From NCBI GenBank assembly GCA_026418275.1, contig JAOABQ010000099.1, forward strand, positions 1-64,000: a stretch of DNA of 64,000 nucleotides, written 5' to 3'. The DNA comes from Clostridia bacterium. Its GTDB lineage: Bacteria; Bacillota; Clostridia; Acetivibrionales; DSM-2933. Shown here piece after piece: positions 44,631-53,963 of the stretch. A program made the position numbers and the translations under genes. How positions within the stretch are numbered: position 1 is the stretch's first letter; each line of letters opens with the position of its first letter. Under the pieces are notes generated by a model. The model was given only the letters and a program-made list of their open reading frames with translations. It was not told the origin of the DNA and did no database searches.

Positions 44631-44730
44631 ATTTATTAACGCTAGTGCTCAGTGTCCCTAAATTATATGATTGCAATTGTACAAATAAATTCGTAAATAT
44701 TACACAAAAATAATAATGGAGGTGTTTTTT

Positions 44731-45243
44731 ATTAGAAAAAATGTATTGTCAATGAATGAGGATATAAGAGATAGAGAAGTTCGGCTTATTGATTCGGATG
44801 GGACTATGTTAGGTGTTATGCCGTCAAAGGATGCACAGAAACTGGCCATTTCAAAGAATCTTGATCTTGTAAAAATTGTGCCCAATGTAGTGCCGCCAGT
44901 ATGCAAAATTATGGACTATGGGAAAAGTATGTTTGAACAGGCAAAGAAAGAAAAAGAAGCTAAAAAAAATCAGAAGGTTGTTTCACTGAAGGAAGTAAGA
45001 GTGTCTGCTCAAATTGAGGAACATGACTTTGACTTTAAGGTTAAAAATGCTTATAAATTCTTACAAGATGGCTATAAAGTTAAGGTAAGCATAAGATTTC
45101 GAGGCAGAGAAATGCGATACACAATAACAGGAAAGGAAGTACTTGTTAAATTTGCCGATGCAGTTATAGATGTAGGAATAGTTGAAAAACCCCCAAAGCT
45201 TGAAGGGAAAACTATGATGATGATACTGAATCCCAAAAAATAG
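44731..45243 (+). CDS. infC: Translation initiation factor IF-3, probable ATT start codon
   Basis: 170 residues. The N domain has RDREVRLIDSDGTMLGVMPS, the linker is the Lys-rich KKEKEAKKNQK, and the C domain has KEVRVSAQIEEHDFDFKVK and VSIRFRGREMRYT. IF-3 binds the 30S subunit and checks start codons. GGAGGTG (44718-44724) is followed 6 bases later by ATT at 44731, whereas the ATG at 44716 overlaps the ribosome binding site. ATT is the classic autoregulatory start of infC in other bacteria. The usual partners rpmI and rplT are not downstream, so this may be a second infC copy. Confidence 0.9.
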   Translation: MRKNVLSMNEDIRDREVRLIDSDGTMLGVMPSKDAQKLAISKNLDLVKIVPNVVPPVCKIMDYGKSMFEQAKKEKEAKKNQKVVSLKEVRVSAQIEEHDFDFKVKNAYKFLQDGYKVKVSIRFRGREMRYTITGKEVLVKFADAVIDVGIVEKPPKLEGKTMMMILNPKK

Positions 45244-45257
45244 CAAGGAGAATGGTT

Positions 45258-45332
45258 ATGGTTTCTTGGAGAGGAAAAAGCTTAACAATAGGTAATTTAA
45301 GAGTACAAAGCAGCAGCAACATAAATGATTAA
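45258..45332 (+). CDS. Possible very small protein, 24 residues
   Basis: MVSWRGKSLTIGNLRVQSSS begins a 24-residue frame, preceded at 7 bases by a strong AAGGAG (45245-45250), directly after infC. The position in the infC-rpoZ transcript and the good ribosome binding site suggest it may be translated, either as a tiny protein or as a coupling ORF. No family is recognised. Confidence 0.35.
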   Translation: MVSWRGKSLTIGNLRVQSSSNIND

Positions 45333-45373
45333 CAATTGTAGTAAAATTGTGTAATTGATAAGGGGGAAAAATT

Positions 45374-45580
45374 ATGATTGATCCATCAATAGGTTCATTG
45401 CTTAAGAAAGTAGACAGCAGATATACACTATGTGTTCTTGCGGGTAAGAGGGCAAGGCAGTTGGCAAACGGTGCACATAAGCTTACCAAATGCAATTCTC
45501 AAAAATCAGTAACTCTTGCAGTAAACGAGATTAATGAGGATATGATAACCTATGTAAGGACAAAAAGCGGTATTAAATAG
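45374..45580 (+). CDS. rpoZ: RNA polymerase omega subunit
   Basis: 68 residues starting MIDPSIGSLLKKVDSRYTL, then AGKRARQLANGA and VTLAVNEINE, the standard omega pattern (Firmicute proteins are 65-75 residues). Omega helps fold and retain the beta' subunit. AAGGGGG lies before the ATG. Normally rpoZ sits beside gmk and coaBC; here it lies between infC and a cold-shock gene, which hints at a duplicated or relocated copy. The second conserved Ala/Val-rich segment is diverged (TLCVLAGKRAR). Confidence 0.88.
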   Translation: MIDPSIGSLLKKVDSRYTLCVLAGKRARQLANGAHKLTKCNSQKSVTLAVNEINEDMITYVRTKSGIK

Positions 45581-45696
45581 ACTATTACACTAGGCTATTT
45601 TGTTTTTTGAGGCAATACAAATGCTATTGGAGATTCTAAATAATTATGTTTAAAATAGCTATTCTAATAAACCTGCCAAGCACAAATTTGAATGCT

Positions 45697-45800
45697 ATAT
45701 AGATCGCACTAAAAACTTTACATTTGACAGAGCATTTAGCGAACGGTTTTAGCGCTCATTGCGATAGACAAATGTAAAATGTTTTTTGCGTTATCTATAT
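45697..45800. repeat. Short element with 30-base imperfect terminal inverted repeats
   Basis: The left arm (45697-45726) begins ATATAGATCGCACTAAAAAC and the right arm (45769-45800) is its complement with a few changes and a 2-base insertion. The 42-base centre contains a GAGC/GCTC stem. It could be a miniature transposable element or a large RNA hairpin; it lies in a 571-base gap without genes before the cold-shock gene. Confidence 0.5.
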
Positions 45801-45963
45801 TCATCCGGATTAACAAATTATAAATGTAATTTTTGTATATCCATTGGGAAATTCATCCACAAAACATTATACAATGATGCTGCTATTAAAACATTCTTGG
45901 GTAAGTATGTAAAATCGTCATAGAATAGGCTGAATAGCTGGTGCTTAATAATATCATAATATA

Positions 45964-46062
45964 TTAGAGATAACGAATTGTAAAAGCAAATTTTGATTTC
46001 TCACACCTAAGTAAAACACGTACTCTCACAGTTTTTACAATGTTTACACTTCGTTATCTAAC
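45964..46062. repeat. Second inverted-repeat element before the cold-shock gene
   Basis: TTAGAGATAACGAATTGTAA (from 45964) reappears inverted at the right (about 46035-46061, read on the complement as TTAGATAACGAAGTGTAAAC). The AGATAACG start is shared with the right arm of the element at 45697-45800, suggesting one family. Its proximity to the cold-shock gene means it could also be part of that gene's 5' region. Confidence 0.4.
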
Positions 46063-46151
46063 GCATTACAGTGTTTAACATAGTAGTATTATTAGCATCT
46101 TAATCTATTATATTTTTAAACCACAAAGCATGTAAGGAGGTGCAGTACTAG

Positions 46152-46349
46152 ATGATAGGAACAGTTAAATGGTTTAACCCGGAAAAAGGTTTTGGATTTA
46201 TTGAAAGAGATGGCGGAGAAGATGTATTTGTACATTTCTCAGCGATAAAAGCGGAGGGCTACAAATCACTTGAAGAAGGTCAAAGAGTTGAGTTCGATGT
46301 AGAAAAAGGGCAGCGTGGCCCTCAGGCAACAAATGTAAGGTTGTCATAA
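46152..46349 (+). CDS. Cold-shock protein, CspA family
   Basis: 65 residues: [20 protein letters not shown] with RNP1 (KGFGFIE) and RNP2 (DVFVHFSAI), then [20 protein letters not shown]. It is a five-stranded OB fold that melts RNA structure. AAGGAGGTG lies about 11 bases before the ATG. A long non-coding leader precedes it, as usual for cold-shock genes, whose 5' UTR folds in a temperature-dependent way. Confidence 0.95.
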   Translation: MIGTVKWFNPEKGFGFIERDGGEDVFVHFSAIKAEGYKSLEEGQRVEFDVEKGQRGPQATNVRLS

Positions 46350-46565
46350 TTGGGTAATGTTATGATAATGCAAGTTGGAAGTAATGCTTTTGAACCCATA
46401 TTGGGGAAATATTGTAATTGTGATTGCTTAATTTAAAATATTGTGATACAATTACTAAACTAGCCATTATGTATTAAGTCGGGTATTTCTCAAAAATAAA
46501 TCTCTTTAATTTATTGGGGCAGGGAAGTTTGGAATGATAATCATCCAATTAAATCAAGGAGATAT
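46350..46565. other. Gene-free gap
   Basis: AT-rich spacer after the cold-shock gene. No terminator with a clear T-run, repeat or RNA family was recognised. Confidence 0.35.
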
Positions 46566-46637
46566 ATGGATATGGTAGATAAAGTTCTGACTGATGGCGA
46601 GCAAGTAAGCAGCAAAGCTGTAATAATAACAGAGTAG
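46566..46637 (+). CDS. Possible very small protein, 23 residues
   Basis: MDMVDKVLTDGEQVSSKAVI then three more residues and TAG. AAGGAG (46555-46560) is 5 bases upstream, and a perfect palindromic terminator follows 34 bases after the stop. The gene-like setting (ribosome binding site, frame, terminator) makes a translated micro-peptide plausible. No family is recognised. Confidence 0.4.
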   Translation: MDMVDKVLTDGEQVSSKAVIITE

Positions 46638-46670
46638 TGAAAGAAGCTTCAATTGAAGATGGTAATTTAG

Positions 46671-46700
46671 AGGAGAGCTTAAGCTCTCCTTTTAGTTTTA
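46671..46700 (+). terminator. Terminator after the 23-residue frame
   Basis: AGGAGAGCTT is followed directly by AAGCTCTCCT (46671-46690), then a TTTAGTTTTA tail. Confidence 0.65.
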
Positions 46701-46831
46701 TTGGATATCTGATAAGTATACTACAATTTATTTGATTGATAAAGTAAAGTATGAAAGCTGCTTTAATACATCTGCAATAAAATTCATGATTTCTAAATTA
46801 AATTTTTAGAAGATTACTAGGAGGATTTATT

Positions 46832-48490
46832 TTGTCAAAAGGCAAGAAAAAATTAAAAGTTATTGCCCTAGGAGGTCTAGGAGAGATAGGAAAGAATATC
46901 ACTGTTTTTGAATATGGGAACGATATTCTTGTTGTTGACTGCGGTATGGCATTTCCAGACGATGAAATGCTGGGTATAGACCTGGTACTGCCGGATACTA
47001 CATACTTAGTGAAAAATAAAGAACGCGTAAAAGGTATTGTTGTGACACATGGTCACGAGGATCACATAGGGGCATTGCCTTATGTGTTGAGAGAGCTAAA
47101 CGTTCCGGTTTATGGAACCAGGCTTTCACTGGGATTGCTGGAATACAAACTTGAGGAACATGGGATACTCTCAAACTGCAAGCTTCAAACAGTATCCCAA
47201 GGTCAAACAATCAATTTGGGGCTATTTAAAGTAGAATTTATCCGTTCCACGCACAGCATAGCAGATTCTGTAGCATTGGCAATTCACACACCTGTAGGTA
47301 TCGTTGTTCATACATCGGATTTCAAAGTCGATTATACACCTATTGCAGGTGAATCCATCGATCTGCCGCGTTTCGCAGAGCTTGGGAAAAAGGGTGTTTT
47401 GCTTCTAATGTGCGACAGCACAAATGTTGAGCGACCAGGGTACACTATGTCTGAAAGAACGGTTGGAGAAGCCTTTGAAGAAATATTTGTTAAAGCAAAA
47501 AAAAGAATTCTTGTTGCAACCTTCGCTTCAAATATCCACAGAATCCAACAGGTTGTAAATGCTGCTGTAAAGTTTAGCCGCCAGGTAGCTATTTGCGGCA
47601 GAAGTATGATCAATGTGAGTAAGAAAGCAATGGAATTAGGATATCTGACAATCCCTGAAGGCGTACTGGTAGATATTGAACAAATTAAAAGCTTTCCGCA
47701 GGAAAAACTTGTAATTATATCAACCGGCAGTCAGGGAGAACCTATGTCTGCACTATCGAGAATGGCTGCAGGAGATCATAGGCAGGTGGAAATAGTTTCA
47801 GGAGATTTGGTTGTGATTTCTGCTACACCTATTCCGGGAAATGAAAAGTGTGTATCGGGCGTAATCAACGAACTTTTCAAAAAAGGAGCAGAAGTTGTCT
47901 ATGAGGCACTGGCGGATATTCACGTATCCGGCCATGCTTGTCAGGAAGAGCTAAAGCTGATTCACCAATTGGTCAAACCAAAGTTCTTTATGCCTGTTCA
48001 CGGTGAATACAGGCACTTAAAACAGCATGCAATCCTTGCCCAAAGTTTAGGTATGGCTCAGGAGAACACTTTGATTATGGAAATCGGGCAAGTACTTGAG
48101 ATTAATTCCAGCCTGGCCAGAATTAATGGAAGTGTTCCGTCGGGTAAAGTTCTTGTAGATGGACTGGGTATTGGAGATGTAGGAAATACGGTACTAAGGG
48201 ACCGGAAGCACCTTTCGGAAGACGGCCTGATTATTGTTGTTGTAACTGTGCAGAAGCAAACCGGCAATGTTATTACCGGACCTGATGTTATATCAAGAGG
48301 CTTTGTATATGTCAGGGAAGCAGAGGCATTTATGGATGAAGTAAAACAGTTGGCAAAGGATGCATTAAAAAAATGTCCAAGCAAAAACTGGTCCATTATG
48401 AAAAGTTCGATCAAAGATAGTTTAAGAGATTATCTATATCAGAAAACAAAAAGAAGACCTATGATATTGCCTATTATTATGGATATTTAA
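46832..48490 (+). CDS. rnj: Ribonuclease J
   Basis: 552 residues. The metallo-beta-lactamase core has the zinc motif VVTHGHEDHIGALPY, then STHSIADSVALAI and HTSDFKVDYTP. The beta-CASP insert has MCDSTNVERPGYTMSE, ISTGSQGEPMSALSRMA and HVSGHACQEELKL, and PVHGEYRHLKQH precedes the C-terminal domain. RNase J makes 5'-to-3' exonucleolytic and endonucleolytic cuts in RNA turnover and maturation. TTG start at 46832 behind AGGAGG (46819-46824). Close to infC, rpoZ and csp, it adds to an RNA/translation gene group. Confidence 0.95.
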   Translation: MSKGKKKLKVIALGGLGEIGKNITVFEYGNDILVVDCGMAFPDDEMLGIDLVLPDTTYLVKNKERVKGIVVTHGHEDHIGALPYVLRELNVPVYGTRLSLGLLEYKLEEHGILSNCKLQTVSQGQTINLGLFKVEFIRSTHSIADSVALAIHTPVGIVVHTSDFKVDYTPIAGESIDLPRFAELGKKGVLLLMCDSTNVERPGYTMSERTVGEAFEEIFVKAKKRILVATFASNIHRIQQVVNAAVKFSRQVAICGRSMINVSKKAMELGYLTIPEGVLVDIEQIKSFPQEKLVIISTGSQGEPMSALSRMAAGDHRQVEIVSGDLVVISATPIPGNEKCVSGVINELFKKGAEVVYEALADIHVSGHACQEELKLIHQLVKPKFFMPVHGEYRHLKQHAILAQSLGMAQENTLIMEIGQVLEINSSLARINGSVPSGKVLVDGLGIGDVGNTVLRDRKHLSEDGLIIVVVTVQKQTGNVITGPDVISRGFVYVREAEAFMDEVKQLAKDALKKCPSKNWSIMKSSIKDSLRDYLYQKTKRRPMILPIIMDI

Positions 48491-48662
48491 AGGATACGCA
48501 CCAACACAATATTGGAGTTATGCCGGGCTCCGGATAAATAACGCTTCCTTGTGCAAAGGGTTGCCCTGCATTCTGTTAAATAAATTAATATGAAACAGGT
48601 ATAAATACTTTTTCATATTTCGGGCAAAATATCCATGGAAAATCTATTGATAAGGAGTGTTT

Positions 48663-49409
48663 ATGATGGAACCAGTACAAACTACATCAAAGGTACCTCA
48701 GGATATTAAGGCTGTTATGAAAAACGTGGGTAATTTCCAGGGAAGATTCAACCTGGAAAAGTCAGGTTTTAATGAAAATATGCCAGGACATAAAACAAGC
48801 CATGAAATGATACTTCGCCAACAGCCAAGGACTGTTAAACAGGAAGGGTCAGGTATAAACCTTCCCTACGAAGTCCGTAAAGAAATGGCTTTAATGCTTG
48901 ATGATCACCTCTGCGCATTAAATACTGCTCTGCGGCAATACAACAAACATCACTGGCTTTCAGAAGGTGCAGAAGGCCTTTTAAGTATCCATGATCTGCT
49001 GGAAGAGCATATTGAAAAAACCTCCAAGCATATTGATGAAGTAGGCGAGCGTGTTGCAAGGCTTGGCGGTGTCCCCACCGCTCATCCGGTTGCACAGCAT
49101 GAGCTTTCCTATATTAAGCACGAGGTTGAGGGCCGCTACAGCATCAGAGACTTTTTGAGAAACGATTTGGAGCATGAGTTGAAAATTCAGCAAATGTTGA
49201 GACAGACTATAAAACGTGCCCATGAACTAAACGATTTCGGTACGGTAGAAACTTTGGAAGAAGTATTAAAAGACCGTGAAGATTTAGGTTATCATCTCTA
49301 TAGTATTCTTGAAGACGATTCACTTGTAAGAGGTATGACCCACTTAATGGATAACAGAAATGATATCGCCGGCGATGGTAATGTAAACTCTGCAAACAAA
49401 CTGCAGTAA
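48663..49409 (+). CDS. Dps-like ferritin
   Basis: 248 residues. The ferritin-like core (about 75-225) has the first iron-site region LNTALRQYNKHHWLSEGAEG, followed by LEEHIEKTSKHIDEVGERV, the H...D.HE..D pattern of Dps proteins. The C-terminal helices include FLRNDLEHELKIQQMLRQT. The N-terminal extension of about 70 residues is longer than usual and could bind DNA. Dps stores iron and protects DNA from peroxide. The start is set by AAGGAG at 48652-48657 (ATG 48663 or 48666). Confidence 0.82.
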   Translation: MMEPVQTTSKVPQDIKAVMKNVGNFQGRFNLEKSGFNENMPGHKTSHEMILRQQPRTVKQEGSGINLPYEVRKEMALMLDDHLCALNTALRQYNKHHWLSEGAEGLLSIHDLLEEHIEKTSKHIDEVGERVARLGGVPTAHPVAQHELSYIKHEVEGRYSIRDFLRNDLEHELKIQQMLRQTIKRAHELNDFGTVETLEEVLKDREDLGYHLYSILEDDSLVRGMTHLMDNRNDIAGDGNVNSANKLQ

Positions 49410-49439
49410 CCTATCTGGAGTACCAACTTGAAATTAATA

Positions 49440-49475
49440 GCAAAAGGGAAGTTGTTTTGTACTTCCCCTTTTGCT
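49440..49475 (+). terminator. Terminator after the Dps-like gene
   Basis: CAAAAGGGAAGT (49441-49452) pairs with ACTTCCCCTTTTG (49461-49473) with one bulged C. Confidence 0.75.
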
Positions 49476-49589
49476 TAAATAACTACCCGGTTCCGATTAT
49501 AGAAAGAGTTTTATTATGTTTGGTAAAACTTTTTACGAGAACATATTTTATTTGAGGGTTGCATAACATCACGAAATTAATTTCCCCGA

Positions 49590-50216
49590 TTACTGCCCGG
49601 CAGGCCTTATACTTCTCATAAGTTGGTTAAACTCCAAGTTTAAATCGTTTGTAATTCTATTATTTTTTATTTTATCCTCTAATCCGCCAATTCTTGATGA
49701 AATATCAGTTGAATCGCTCACAATAACACTTTTTATAGATTTATCAAATTGTTTAACCCTATCGGTAATTGCATTTCTTGCAGCATTCGTATCCCTTGTT
49801 GTATCAGTAGGACTGTAGCCTATCAGAACAGTATCGCCATTTACAACCGTATTTATTTGCCTTACACCCTCAATATTTCCCAACTGATTACGTATGTTCT
49901 CAGCTTTTTTTACATCAAATCCTCTTGGATGGTCAACTTTAGTAAACCCCGCATTATTGCTAGGTCCGGGTGTTGTCTCCAAATTCGCTTCATTCGGTGG
50001 GTTTCCCAATTCTGTCCCCAGATTATCTCCCTTTATACCTGTATTAGGATTTGTCCCCTGCATGTTTTCCCCTATTAGGTTTCTACCCTGCTGCGTTGTT
50101 CCATACTGTCCTGGACGTTGATTGTTTCTCCCAAACATATTGCTGCTAAAAAACAAAAAGGCTAATAGGCCTATTCCGACAAATATTGGTATGATTATTG
50201 GAAATCTTCTTTTCAA
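49590..50216 (-). CDS. YhcN/YlaJ-type sporulation protein
   Basis: 208 residues. A single hydrophobic helix at the N terminus (IIIPIFVGIGLLAFLFF) is followed by an Asn/Gly-rich spacer, then the YhcN/YlaJ domain (about 100-205): KAENIRNQLGNIEGVRQINT, NGDTVLIGYSP, ITDRVKQFDKSIKSVIVSDS. Relatives are spore-coat/cortex or germination proteins; they often have a lipobox Cys, which is absent here, so this one is probably anchored by its helix. The start is TTG behind GGAGGTG. Confidence 0.8.
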   Translation of the reverse strand: MKRRFPIIIPIFVGIGLLAFLFFSSNMFGRNNQRPGQYGTTQQGRNLIGENMQGTNPNTGIKGDNLGTELGNPPNEANLETTPGPSNNAGFTKVDHPRGFDVKKAENIRNQLGNIEGVRQINTVVNGDTVLIGYSPTDTTRDTNAARNAITDRVKQFDKSIKSVIVSDSTDISSRIGGLEDKIKNNRITNDLNLEFNQLMRSIRPAGQ

Positions 50217-50397
50217 AACAAATCACCTCCAGCATTATTCTTCCTACATTTAGATCATTTTATTTAAGTTAATTTTTAATAAATCTGTGAGAATTAATGT
50301 AAAATATAAATTTGATATCTCAAGGTGCCAAATTGTTATAATTTGCATATACTACGAATATAAATAAAATGTGAAACCTAAAAAAGTGCACAGGAAA

Positions 50398-50574
50398 TCA
50401 TTGCTTCATCATCTGTGTAGAAAGATAGATAATAATGATTATAGCAACAGCCATTGCTATAAGGTGTATGATTTTCTTAATTCTGTGGGGCAGTAAATCA
50501 AGCTCAGCCAAAAGCTTGCCAAAAACTGCTCCAAGTATTGATGTTGCAATAATTAGGATTAGGTTATTGTTCAT
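50398..50574 (-). CDS. Small membrane protein, 58 residues
   Basis: MNNNLILIIATSILGAVFGK is the first hydrophobic helix, followed by a polar turn (LAELDLLPHRIKK) and a second helix (IHLIAMAVAIIIIIYLS). The ATG at 50574 has GAGGGGGG 8 bases upstream. It lies on the same strand upstream of the YhcN-like gene and could be transcribed with it. Function unknown; a holin-like or spore membrane protein is possible. Confidence 0.55.
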   Translation of the reverse strand: MNNNLILIIATSILGAVFGKLLAELDLLPHRIKKIIHLIAMAVAIIIIIYLSTQMMKQ

Positions 50575-50759
50575 CGTAACTCCCCCCCTCACATATAAAA
50601 TAACTTATACCATTTTAACATTAAAACCATTAGGGACAGGCTGTTGAAAGAGCTTGATTTTAGGCATTGGCCAAGATTTAAAGTAATTTATATTTATGAT
50701 GATTGAAAAATTATAGAAATACTTTAAAAATAAGTTTGTCCTATTTTAAAGTTTTTTTA

Positions 50760-50866
50760 TCTATATTGAACGCGATAAAGAATTTACATTGCGCTTCAAT
50801 TTCCTTGATTTAACATCATGAAAATTTAATTTATCCATGAAAATCCTTTTCACGACCTATTTAAAC
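50760..50866. repeat. Dispersed structured repeat, copy B
   Basis: From TATTGAACGCGATAAAG to TTTTCACGACCTATTTAAA it matches the element at 13280-13396 with few changes and one short deletion. The copy lies within the 675-base gene-free stretch 50575-51249, about 400 bases before the chemoreceptor gene. The remainder of that stretch is AT-rich with no other feature I recognise. Confidence 0.6.
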
Positions 50867-51249
50867 CACACTTCATTTTTTTTACTGATTTCTTGGAAAA
50901 TAAATCTCAATTGAGTAATTCCCCATACACAAATACCTTCAAGTTTATATCAAATTACCCGATATACTCATATAAGGAGTAGGTCAAAGGACCCTTAAAT
51001 ATCCTATGTTTATTATTTGCTCCTTGCAGAATAAGTCGAAAAGTGTTATAATTTAAAATAAAGTAATGTTTTTATAGGTACAAGCTTATAAGTTGTGCCT
51101 TCCATTCTAAAAGTTCTATTTACTATAGTATATTTTCTGATTTAGATTTCCAATTTTGTAAAATTATTTTGAATCCATGACACAATGAAGTATCTGCTAA
51201 GCTGTTTCCATTTATGTAAGTATTAACACAGTGAAGGGAGTACATATCT

Positions 51250-52803
51250 ATGCAAACCTTTATCTCCAAAGTTGTTAAAGCTTTAAGGATCAATACCATT
51301 AACAGGAAATTTTTGTATCCTGTGATTGTACCTTTTATTCTTGTCGTCCTGGTATCGCTGCTAATCAATGTTCAAATCCAAACCTCTCAGGGAGAAAGTG
51401 AGCTTACTTCCAAAGTGGATACCATAACAAAGCTTGCTTCATTATCCTTGGTAGATCCACTCTGGAATTACAATAATACGGTTTTAGAAAACTACGTTAA
51501 CGCCCTATTCATTGACAAGGACGTCTTTTCAGTGGTGGTAAAGGATTTGGAAGGCAAAGAAAAATTTAAAAAAGTAAGCAGCGATAATACCTTAAAGGAA
51601 GCTGGCTTTGTTAGTTCTACCAGCAGTATCGCGCACGAAAAAGAGAAGCTGGGTACGCTCGAAGTCAAAATGTCCAAATACCATCTACAGGAAAAAATCA
51701 ATACTGAAATACTATTTTCCATCATCAATAACGTTGCTATTATTGTTTTATTGATCATCATCATCGCATTGGTATCCAGGGTTGTGGTTAAACCTCTTAA
51801 AGAACTCCTCCGGGCAGCGGTAAAAATCTCTGAGGGGGATTATAACTCAAGATCACTCTTAATATCCAATGATGAGATCGGTGTTTTGTCTACACAATTT
51901 AACAAGATGGCCCAGAATATTTGTGATGTCTTAACAAAACTGCAACAGACAGGTTCGGTCTTGGAAACAAACATTTCAAAACTTAAAAGCACCTCTACAT
52001 CCATCACCCAGATTTCCTCCAATGTCTATAACTCCTCGGGAGAATTGGCATCAACTGCGGAGGAACTGAACGCAACCATTGAAGAGATTTCAGGCAATGC
52101 TGTTATTATTTCACAAGTTGTTAGCGAGGTATCCGATGCTACAGCGCAAACCAGCATTAACTCCAGCAGAATAGCAGAAATCACGCTGGATGGAAAGAAT
52201 ATCATCAGTGAGACCATTCACAAAAATACGTTGATATCCAAAGCATTCGAAGACATCGAAAACAAGGTAAAATTACTGAATAAACAAAGTTCAGAAATTA
52301 AAAACTTCACCAATATTATTGAAGGTATTGCTTCTCAAACAAGCTTGATCTCCTTAAACGCTGCTATTGAAGCAGCTAGAGCGGGAGAACTCGGAAAAGG
52401 CTTTGCCGTCGTTGCAGATGCAATTAGAAAATTATCGGAACAGTCCTCAAAAGCCACCCAAGAAATTAACCAGTTAATCAACGATATTGACAAAGGAATT
52501 CTGGAAACCGTTTCTTCAACTGAAAGGGGCAGCATTGAAGTAAGAGATGGTGTGGAACTTACAATGAAAGCCGGTGAATCTTTGGATCGAATCAACGAGG
52601 CCATTACTGAAGCAATTCTGCTTATCAAGGAAATTGAACAGAAATCCCGTTCAGCCGATCATGGCGTAAAAGGCGTTGCCAAGAGTTGTGAGGATTTTGC
52701 TACAGCCGTAGAACATGTGGCCCTTTCCGCGCAGGAGCTTTCCAAAGCTGCTGAAAGAATGCATCAAACAGCAGTCCAAAACAACGCAGCAGAGCTTGTC
52801 TAA
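51250..52803 (+). CDS. Methyl-accepting chemotaxis protein
   Basis: 517 residues. A first helix (about 18-42) is followed by an extracellular sensor (about 43-155), a second helix (about 158-180), a HAMP domain and a long signalling coil. The core hairpin has [20 protein letters not shown] followed by [20 protein letters not shown], matching the [26 protein letters not shown] receptor tip that binds CheA/CheW. AAGGGAG precedes the ATG. The solute-binding lipoprotein next to it could deliver the signal. Confidence 0.95.
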   Translation: MQTFISKVVKALRINTINRKFLYPVIVPFILVVLVSLLINVQIQTSQGESELTSKVDTITKLASLSLVDPLWNYNNTVLENYVNALFIDKDVFSVVVKDLEGKEKFKKVSSDNTLKEAGFVSSTSSIAHEKEKLGTLEVKMSKYHLQEKINTEILFSIINNVAIIVLLIIIIALVSRVVVKPLKELLRAAVKISEGDYNSRSLLISNDEIGVLSTQFNKMAQNICDVLTKLQQTGSVLETNISKLKSTSTSITQISSNVYNSSGELASTAEELNATIEEISGNAVIISQVVSEVSDATAQTSINSSRIAEITLDGKNIISETIHKNTLISKAFEDIENKVKLLNKQSSEIKNFTNIIEGIASQTSLISLNAAIEAARAGELGKGFAVVADAIRKLSEQSSKATQEINQLINDIDKGILETVSSTERGSIEVRDGVELTMKAGESLDRINEAITEAILLIKEIEQKSRSADHGVKGVAKSCEDFATAVEHVALSAQELSKAAERMHQTAVQNNAAELV

Positions 52804-52993
52804 TCAAAATATTTTTTTAAATCATTCCGTATTTATACAACTTAGATAAAACATTATGCTTACCAGATCAACCCCAAAAGCCTTGGATGCTTTTGCTGGA
52901 CTGTTGAGCTTTTAGTAGTATATCTAGAAAACAATACAGCAATTTACATTGGCAGTTCTTGAACTTACTATACATAAAAAAGGAGAATGATTT

Positions 52994-53896
52994 ATGAAGA
53001 AAGCTTTGCGTATCGTTAGTGTTATTATGATGGTCTTCTTACTATTTACTCTTGGTGCATGCAGCAAAGCCGATACACAAAACACTACTACCGATGAAAG
53101 TTCCTCAACTGTAGCGACTCAAGCAGAACAAAGTGAAGCGCCAACCGAGTCAGCACCGCCTGCAAGTGCAGAACCGGCTGCCTCCGGATCAAAGGATTTG
53201 ATTGCGAGCCTTGCCCAACTGCCAGGTCTTGCAGATTCATCAGATAAAGGCGCGTTTGTAGATCTGGTTAAAGCAATGGATGAAGTTTATACCGAAGGAA
53301 ATATTAAGATTGAAGTATATCCTTTCGGACGTTCTATTGAAAACGTTTCCACCGGTAAAGCAGATTTTCATATCCCCTCCGGTAGACCTTTAGGCGCAAA
53401 AACGGATGAATCCAAGCTGCCTTTTAGATCCAGTGAAAAACCGTTTGGAGTCCTATCTTCCGTACTATACTCCAATGTTGATAAAAAGATTACCACTGAA
53501 ATGCTCAATGAAGCTTTAAAGAAAGGCGGTACTTTCCCTTATAAAATAGAGGTGCTTGTAGGCAGCAAAGGGGCTATTCCTTATCCTTCTACCGAAAGCA
53601 GCGATATTAAGCAATCCTTTGAAAAACTCAAAAACAAAAGAATCGATGCCTTTATTAACCCTCAGGAAGAGTCCGATAAGGCTTTGAGAGAATTGAAGTA
53701 CAACAATATCTACAGAAGTCTTTGGAGCCAGTTTGAAGACGTTATCGCAATACCAAACAATGACCATGGCAAGGAAGTGGAAAAAATCTTAAACGATTGC
53801 CTCTCCAAGATGGAAGCCTCCGGAAAGCTTAAAGAATTGTACTATAAAATCCATCAACCGTATGATAATTGGCAGCCGTCCGAAATGGGCTGGTAA
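52994..53896 (+). CDS. Solute-binding lipoprotein, SBP family 3-like
   Basis: 300 residues. The lipobox LGAC (residues 20-23) makes it lipid-anchored outside. A Ser/Thr/Pro/Ala-rich linker (about 25-65) follows, then a periplasmic-binding-protein fold with NIKIEVYPFGRSIENVSTGK, ADFHIPSG, GVLSSVLYSN and RIDAFINPQEES. The C-terminal KLKELYYKIHQPYDNW resembles amino-acid-type SBP proteins. No ABC permease lies nearby. Its place 190 bases after a chemoreceptor gene suggests ligand presentation to that receptor rather than uptake. Confidence 0.8.
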   Translation: MKKALRIVSVIMMVFLLFTLGACSKADTQNTTTDESSSTVATQAEQSEAPTESAPPASAEPAASGSKDLIASLAQLPGLADSSDKGAFVDLVKAMDEVYTEGNIKIEVYPFGRSIENVSTGKADFHIPSGRPLGAKTDESKLPFRSSEKPFGVLSSVLYSNVDKKITTEMLNEALKKGGTFPYKIEVLVGSKGAIPYPSTESSDIKQSFEKLKNKRIDAFINPQEESDKALRELKYNNIYRSLWSQFEDVIAIPNNDHGKEVEKILNDCLSKMEASGKLKELYYKIHQPYDNWQPSEMGW

Positions 53897-53963
53897 TCAT
53901 AAAATAGTCCAAAGACTAAGGTAATAGTTCCATTTGAAAAGAACTAAAAATGCAGTGTTTATA

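Noticed and set aside
45697-45800. Inverted-repeat element considered as an integron attC site or CRISPR repeat
   Set aside because: The core sites of attC are absent, there is only one unit here and no spacer array or integrase or cas gene nearby.
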